From Epiperipatus broadwayi (lineage: Eukaryota > Onychophora > Udeonychophora > Euonychophora > Peripatidae): a stretch of 64,000 nucleotides of DNA. Shown piece by piece: positions 58,690-64,000 of the stretch. The stretch is from contig JAQFVV010012405.1 in assembly GCA_028023455.1 (NCBI GenBank), positions 4,283,149 through 4,347,148 of the forward strand. Direction: 5' to 3'. Made by a program: the position numbers and the translations under genes. Under the pieces are notes generated by a model. The model made no database searches, had not been told where the DNA came from, and worked only from the letters and a program-made list of their open reading frames with translations. Each line of letters starts with the position of its first letter. Positions within the stretch are counted from its first letter, which is position 1.

Positions 58690-58965
58690 AACACATGTGT
58701 ATTGTCTATACTAAATGTAATTATAAGGGCCTTAAACTCAGACTTTTAAACTCCCACAGCTATGCAATCCATCTTATACAACTGATACACATGTCCACAT
58801 ACATGTGAAAAAGAAATATGTATATTGGAGTCATTGATCTTTTTTACATGTATGGGGTCATGTATATCAGTTGTATAACTGTGGGGAAGTTGAAAGCCTG
58901 AGTTCAAGTCCCTTATAACTACATTATAAGTTTAGTATAGACAATATACATGTATTTAAGTATTA
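58690..58965. repeat. Foldback made of family B ends
   Basis: TATTGTCTATACTAAATGTA, AACTCAGACTTTTAAACTCC and ATACAACTGATACACATGTC on the left are inverted as CATGTATATCAGTTGTATAA, GAAAGCCTGAGTTCAAGTCC and TAGTATAGACAATATA on the right, with arms of about 135 bp and almost no loop (near 58830). The same end sequence is present in the neighbouring family B copy. Confidence 0.87.
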
Positions 58966-58989
58966 TATATATATAAGAGGGCTTGTAGC

Positions 58990-59225
58990 ATTGTCTTTGT
59001 TCCGGATTTAAATCCAAGGTGAATAACATCGTAACGCTTCGGGATTTTTTTTATTTTTTCAGTTAGTCAGTCCATAATCGATCCAGCTAACTAACAAACG
59101 CTGGTCAGTAAATAAGTATCTAGCTATTTTTATCTAGAGTGTAAAAATTAATGAAAAAACATTCAAACTCGAATAATTGACAAGCCTGTTCAGAATTGCC
59201 TTCTTCATCGATATTCTTTTATAGA
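58990..59225 (+). repeat. SINE-like tail, related to 9120-9330
   Basis: CCGGATTTAAATCC, TAATCGATCCAGCTAAC and AGTATCTAGCTATT parallel the 9.1 kb copy and end in GCCTTCTTCATCGATATTC, against GCCTTCTTCTTCACTAT there. Confidence 0.45.
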
Positions 59226-59453
59226 AAACAATTGGGAAGGATGATTTGCAAAGGGCTTTTTACATATTTTTTACCTTGCTTATTCATATATATCAAATGA
59301 GTGCGTGTGTGTATTGTGATTATAAGATTTTTTCTGTATATAGATCTACTAAAAAAATGGGTTATTTATAATTTCGTACAATACTAATTACAAAGTTTGG
59401 TGGCTCCAAAATTTTACTGAATTTAAAATTCGACACATTCACAAACTATTTTA

Positions 59454-59509
59454 AATAATAAATAATAATAATAATAATAATAATAATGATGATGATGATG
59501 ATGATGATG
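59454..59509. repeat. (AAT)n(GAT)n microsatellite
   Basis: About 11 AAT units followed by 8 GAT units. Confidence 0.96.
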
Positions 59510-59884
59510 TGGGGAACAAGACACATGTATAATTGTAAAAACTTTGACTGAATTTTAAAAGATAAAAATTATTTTCGAAAGTATAAAAGTTATAATGTAA
59601 AATAAGTAACTTATAAAAATATATTGCGAAATCATTATGAAAGTTTTTGTTTTATCTCTGTCAATTAAAAACTGGTAATGACTTTATATTCGCTGCCTAA
59701 AGATAGGTTACAACTACTGGTCCAAACAGTATATTGTCCAATGTCATACGGATTGTGAGACTCCTTAAAAGTTTTTTAGTATCCTAATAGATAGACTTAC
59801 ATTCATTCATTTCTTTGTCTTATTACGTTATATTAAGGACATTATTAAAATCTTCTCTTTTGTCTGTCAGCCTACTTTTTTTTT

Positions 59885-59955
59885 ATCTACCTACCTACCT
59901 ATCTGTCTGTCTGTATTCCTGTCGATCTGTCTGTGTCTGTCTATCTATCTAACTA
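59885..59955. repeat. Imperfect (CTAC/CTGT/CTAT)n tetranucleotide repeat
   Basis: CTACCTACCTACCTAT passes into CTGTCTGTCTGT and CTATCTATCTAA variants. Confidence 0.9.
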
Positions 59956-60210
59956 TTAATATACTAACTATATTATTGATATCCTATAGGAAGAATATTT
60001 ATATATTAAGCTTACTATAAAAATGTATTTAATTTTAATTTGGATTCAAATTCTGTTTAAAAATTTCAGTAAATTAAATTAATACAATACTTATAACTAG
60101 ATGCATTTGAATGCGAGTGAAAATACATAAAATATGCATAGCATATATTGTCATTCGTGATCCTTTAATTACATCTGCAGTAAATGTACCTAAAGGTCTT
60201 GGTGCCTAAA

Positions 60211-60290
60211 GCGGCAGTAGCACGTGTTGATGTATTGAGCCGTGTATTCTGCAACGTAGATTAACGTTCAAATTGCCGCTGGTGAAAATT
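60211..60290 (+). repeat. tRNA-like sequence, probable SINE head
   Basis: AGCGGCA at the start and TGCCGCT 71 bases later form a perfect 7 bp end pairing. GTAGCACGTGTTGATG resembles an A box and ACGTTCAAATTGC a B box. The T stem is missing, because the T-loop-like TTCAAAT runs straight into the 3' strand, so a functional tRNA is unlikely. Confidence 0.35.
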
Positions 60291-61777
60291 TAGACAATTT
60301 CTTTAACAACTCACTTGAAGCTCGAGTCGATATTGTAATAATTTGCGCTCCATTTTGCATAATAGATCGATATTTGTTCTGCGAACCAATAGTTAAATAC
60401 ATATTTCATCATCTGATCAAAACAGATTTTTATTATTATTTTTTTTTTTTATTTCCTTGTAAACGTCCAAATAATATTCAAAGATCATTACTTGGGAGTG
60501 TATGTATGGCTACATATATATATAATGGATAGTTTGTTTATAAAAGCATGCTCATAAATATACTCATAAATTCTATTGCTTTTCTGTTTTTATTTAAAAA
60601 TTCTAATATTTTTAAATTTATAAATAATAATAATAATAATAAAGAATTTATCTTGCGCATTCACAAATTTCATGCAAATACGCAAATTAATATATATATG
60701 ACAGATGTAAAATCGTTTTCTTTATCACAAAAGAAGCCTTCTCTCTCTCTCTCTCTCTCTCTCTCTTTATTTGATATATCCTTTGCTTGAGGCCCAAGTC
60801 CGTGATACAGTTATTTGTGATGGGTGTTTAATATTGCCATCATCGCAACAACTTAATCTAACATCTGACATTTAGATTTCAGAATTTCATGCTAAAACAT
60901 CTACATTCTCATGATCAAGATTCACATTATGCATTTATGCATATATGCAGTATATAAAAAAGAATTTATGGTACTATGGTATGATATCTAATTCATTTCT
61001 GATATCTGAGTTTGAAATCAGATTAAATAAACTTAAACTGTGGATTTTCTTTCAGATGCCTGTCTCATAGCCATTTTAGTAAAGTAAAATAAGAATGAAA
61101 AACTATTTAGCCCTTCACCATCTTGCTTTGGACAGTTTGGGATTGTCTTCTTCATTGTACTTCCGCCAAAAAGCTATTGAAGAGATCTTTTTTCCCCATG
61201 GCTACTTAAAATATGTGCTACCTTTATTTTTTACTTTTACTGCATATAGGGGGATGTATATGTATTATTTTAATAATTTTAATAAACCTTTAAATAAAAA
61301 AATAGCTGTTAAATATGCAGCCTTAAATATATCTATATATATATGTATATAATGGTTTGATGTAAGATCATAAACATTGACCATTAAATATGTTGTGATG
61401 AGAATATTTAATATTATTTATAAAGAAACCAACTGTGAATGCACTTACTATAATAGTAATTTACAAATCAGATTCATTAGAGAATTTTAGCAACCTGCCC
61501 CTCCCCCGTACTTCCTCTCATAGCAATAACTATTTTATTAGACAAAAATTCATTTATCTAACATTTGTGTTGTTACATGTATAGTAAATCAAATCCTATT
61601 TCTAGAAGTAATTATTGCAAAATATTAATTAAATTAGCTTACAGATTCATATACCTTTTGCATCAATATTATTATATATTATCAGAGCCACACATTTAAT
61701 AACCATTGTTTATCTACAGAATTATTAAAATTATTACAATTCACATCTCAGTTATTATTTGAAACTGTCTGACTAAT
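60291..61777. other. AT-rich DNA, nothing firm
   Basis: Holds the CT microsatellite below. TTTTCTTTCAG at about 61046-61056 looks like a splice acceptor, but no exon with a recognisable product follows; the 85-codon frame at 61095-61352 has no known domain. Confidence 0.4.
60741..60766. repeat. (CT)n microsatellite
   Basis: Thirteen CT units. Confidence 0.97.
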
Positions 61778-62045
61778 GCGGAAGTTCGCAATCTTTTTGG
61801 TCTCTGTACTACCTTGGCTTTTAATAAATTATCTGGTATCCCCTATTTATTACAATAAAAAATAAACATTCAGAGAGTTACCATGCAGTACATCCCATGC
61901 ATGCACAGAAGGTGCAATTGCCATGCAGGCAAACTTCAACGGGATGCCAATCTGGCAATTTCACTAGCTATCTTGAATCGAACTGGGCATTTTGATTTAT
62001 TGGACTCTGCAGTAAGAAAAAAGTCTAGGCAATCTCACTGTGTCC
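61778..62045 (+). mobile_element. Possible hAT-type element end
   Basis: GGAAGTTCGCAATCTTTTTGG at 61780-61800 resembles the CAGTGGTTCTCAACCTTTTTGG-type end of hAT elements. The other end might be CTAGGCAATCTCACTG (about 62026-62041). No matching 8 bp target duplication was found and the inverted-repeat match is weak. The interior is less AT-rich (CATGCAGGCAAACTTCAACG) and has no transposase frame. Confidence 0.3.
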
Positions 62046-62764
62046 AAAAAAAGTCCTGAAATGTTGCTGGTGTGGCTGACAGATAGTACCAACATAAAAT
62101 AGCCTGAAAATATTGATAACATAAATATTTTTGGAATATATTAATAGCAAAATATATTTATTTACCTACTATTAAATGTATTCCCTGGAGCAGCTTCCCT
62201 TGCTTTTGGCTGTATGGATGCATTAGGTTTCTAATCCCTGAGCTAATGCTTAAGAAAATTTGTCACTAATATAGAGTTTCACCTTTACTTAATTAATGAA
62301 TTATCACTAATATGAGAAAGAGGACTTTCTTTGTTGATTTGTTAAAATGGCTAGTAAATCTGACTTGTAAAATGTTAGGTGTTACTATTTGGAGTTAGTT
62401 AATTTCTCCATAAATATATGTACATGTATTCTTTGGAATCTCTAGTGAACATACAAATTTAGTAAACACAAGATGACATTTATTACCAGTACTTCTAAAA
62501 AAAATAAGTCATATAGATATGAAAAAATTAATAGTAGATATATTACTGGAGTACTCAATAAAAAATGCTATATAGAAAAATTCTCAATAAAGTAAGAAGA
62601 TTAAAGATCATTGTCAAAAACCAAGACAATAGGCTTGGTGGCACTGTGTTATATAGTTTACAAAAAAAACTGAAGAAGAATCAAGATATGTGTTGACTAA
62701 ATTATGCCAATTAATCTGCAGACCATTCAGTAAATTAGCTGTATTCGATTTCTTTTTAGACTCT
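62046..62764. other. AT-rich DNA, nothing recognised
   Basis: No gene or clear repeat up to the old repeat below. Confidence 0.4.
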
Positions 62765-62990
62765 ATTGAAGACTTGTCAACATATTCAAAACAATTCATG
62801 GCCATTGTGTTCTTATGCTATATATAGAATTTAATTGCTGCCAATATATGTATATGTGAATAAACACAAACCAATAACTACATAGTTAATAGCTATTAAA
62901 TCTATGGTTACAATGACAGAAATGAAGAACTCAATAAAATCACTAATAAATCTATTTCCTAATGGAATCTTTGTAGATTTCTTTAAAATA
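62765..62990. repeat. Diverged dispersed repeat, shared with 2400-2600
   Basis: TCAACATATTCAAAACAATTC, TCTATGGTTACAATGACAGAA and CACTAATAAATCTATTTCCT align in order with the 2.4 kb copy. Age and family unknown. Confidence 0.4.
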
Positions 62991-63185
62991 TTTTGTTAAT
63001 AGTTCAGTTGGCTAAAAATTTCATATACTAAATAAATGAAAATTCAAATTAGCAGTTTATTGAATACAGCCATATTTCTAATGGCATAATAATAGAGTAA
63101 AAAAAGCAGAACTATATATGTGCACATATGTTGGATTTTGCATAAAACTAGATTGTTCACTGTTGTAAATCATACGATAATAGCC

Positions 63186-63312
63186 CAAGCTTATATACAA
63201 TCAATTTTCAATCTGTTATCAAGGCAATGTCTATAAATAAAAGATAAAAATTCTTTTTTTCTCATAGAGGTTGTTTTGACAACAGGTTGAAGATTCTTGG
63301 TGTTGATATGCT
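63186..63312. repeat. Short foldback, family G, copy 2
   Basis: CCCAAGCTTATATACAATCA with TTCAATCTGTTATCAAGGCAA is inverted as TTGTTTTGACAACAGGTTGA with GGTGTTGATATGCTTGGG. The interior TCAAGGCAA block links it to the copy at 25835-25942. Confidence 0.78.
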
Positions 63313-64000
63313 TGGGGTATTATATATATAACAATCAAAATAATACATATAATGGTAATTAACTATTATATACAGTTTTTAATCTGCAGAAATACTTTCA
63401 GTTAATTCCTTAACCCTTCTCAACTGCTGTATGTTAAGTTATTAATTAATAATCAAACCATTGCAAAAAAAGAGATATATAAATTGTAAATCAAAAGTAC
63501 CAGTTATGCATGCAATGACAAATTTAAGAATGTTTTTGTTTTGTAATAAAAATTATGTCATTACCAGTGTGATAAATTAAAAAATATTGAGATATTTGCC
63601 AAGGAATTGCTTAAGTTGGTTACAGATTAACAATATTTTATGTAAATTTAAAAAGAGTTATAATGATTTAAAGGAGTTGAATATTGATAATAAAAAATGG
63701 ATATCTATTCCATATATTTTGAATGCTCAAGTGAAATTTTTTAATGTTAATAAGTTAGTGAATAATTGTTATCTTTTCAAATGTTAAATCAATTTATGTT
63801 CCTAATGATGTCAGCAATATTTGTTTACCCTTTTGATTATGTAATTTTGTTTTCAATACCTTTCTGTTAATCTCACCATACTTCTTTATATACCTTATAA
63901 CATGAATTTTTAGTCTGTCTATTGATTATCTATTAAGTATATAAGCTCCAGATTCATAAATAAATAATAATGGAACCCATAAACAATTTCGAATGCTCAA
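63313..64000. other. AT-rich DNA to window edge, nothing recognised
   Basis: The 66-codon frame at 63587-63787 has no recognisable motif. No repeat was identified. Confidence 0.4.

Noticed and set aside
60211-60283. Functional tRNA gene
   Set aside because: Acceptor ends pair, but the T stem is absent and the anticodon arm cannot be drawn.
61095-61352. 85-codon frame after a splice-acceptor-like TTTTCTTTCAG
   Set aside because: No recognisable domain, low-complexity end, and no donor or neighbouring exon found.

Overview
This is AT-rich (roughly three-quarters A+T by eye) eukaryotic DNA, almost certainly from an invertebrate animal. No stretch reads as an intact protein-coding gene, and there is no operon-like packing. 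What can be recognised is a graveyard of transposable elements: fragments of at least three non-LTR retrotransposons, two Penelope-like elements (PLEs), a Merlin/ISXO2-type and a mariner-type DNA transposon, a pogo/Tigger-like non-autonomous element, tRNA-derived SINEs with target-site duplications, many foldback (inverted-repeat) elements and microsatellites. The mixture of an RTE-like LINE, PLEs, Merlin, tRNA SINEs and abundant hairpins would fit a mollusc or another lophotrochozoan. That placement is inference; no host gene is available to fix it.

Layout. 1-305 is the end of a LINE reverse transcriptase on the minus strand. 744-1365 and 3114-4242 hold foldback repeats. 5400-8165 is a decayed but nearly full RTE-like LINE on the plus strand. 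8.2-17 kb is mostly plain AT-rich DNA, with AP-1/CRE-like sites at 8.9 kb, a possible promoter and first exon near 15.85-16.22 kb, and a GC-rich island at 16.7-16.95 kb. 17-29.2 kb is dominated by foldback elements, including a nested one at 23.4-24.5 kb and a 1.76 kb composite at 26.6-28.4 kb. 30.7-36 kb has a PLE endonuclease remnant, a Merlin-like transposase remnant, a very clean hairpin at 34.07-34.28 kb and a mariner helix-turn-helix fragment. 38.6-39.0, 47.8-48.2 and 58.2-58.6 kb are copies of one dispersed repeat (family B here). 44.3-46.5 kb has three more foldbacks, one about 690 bp long. 48.4-52.6 kb has two LINE tails, two SINEs, a foldback and the pogo-like element. 52.6-56.3 kb has two copies of a tRNA-headed repeat and the second PLE endonuclease remnant.

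The most interesting signal is that several otherwise different foldback families carry the same small motif: CTGANGA, a short hairpin, GAAA, a palindrome and then C or A, all enclosed by a paired stem. This is the layout of a type I hammerhead ribozyme with a very short stem III. The stem III sequences are palindromes (ACTAGT, ACCATGGT, ACCAATTGGT), as expected for ribozymes that work as dimers. In several elements the motif sits with its inverted copy at the heart of the hairpin. PLEs are known to carry such ribozymes, and two PLE remnants lie in the same window, so a PLE-ribozyme-foldback link is a reasonable hypothesis. All of this was read by eye; no alignment or folding program was run.
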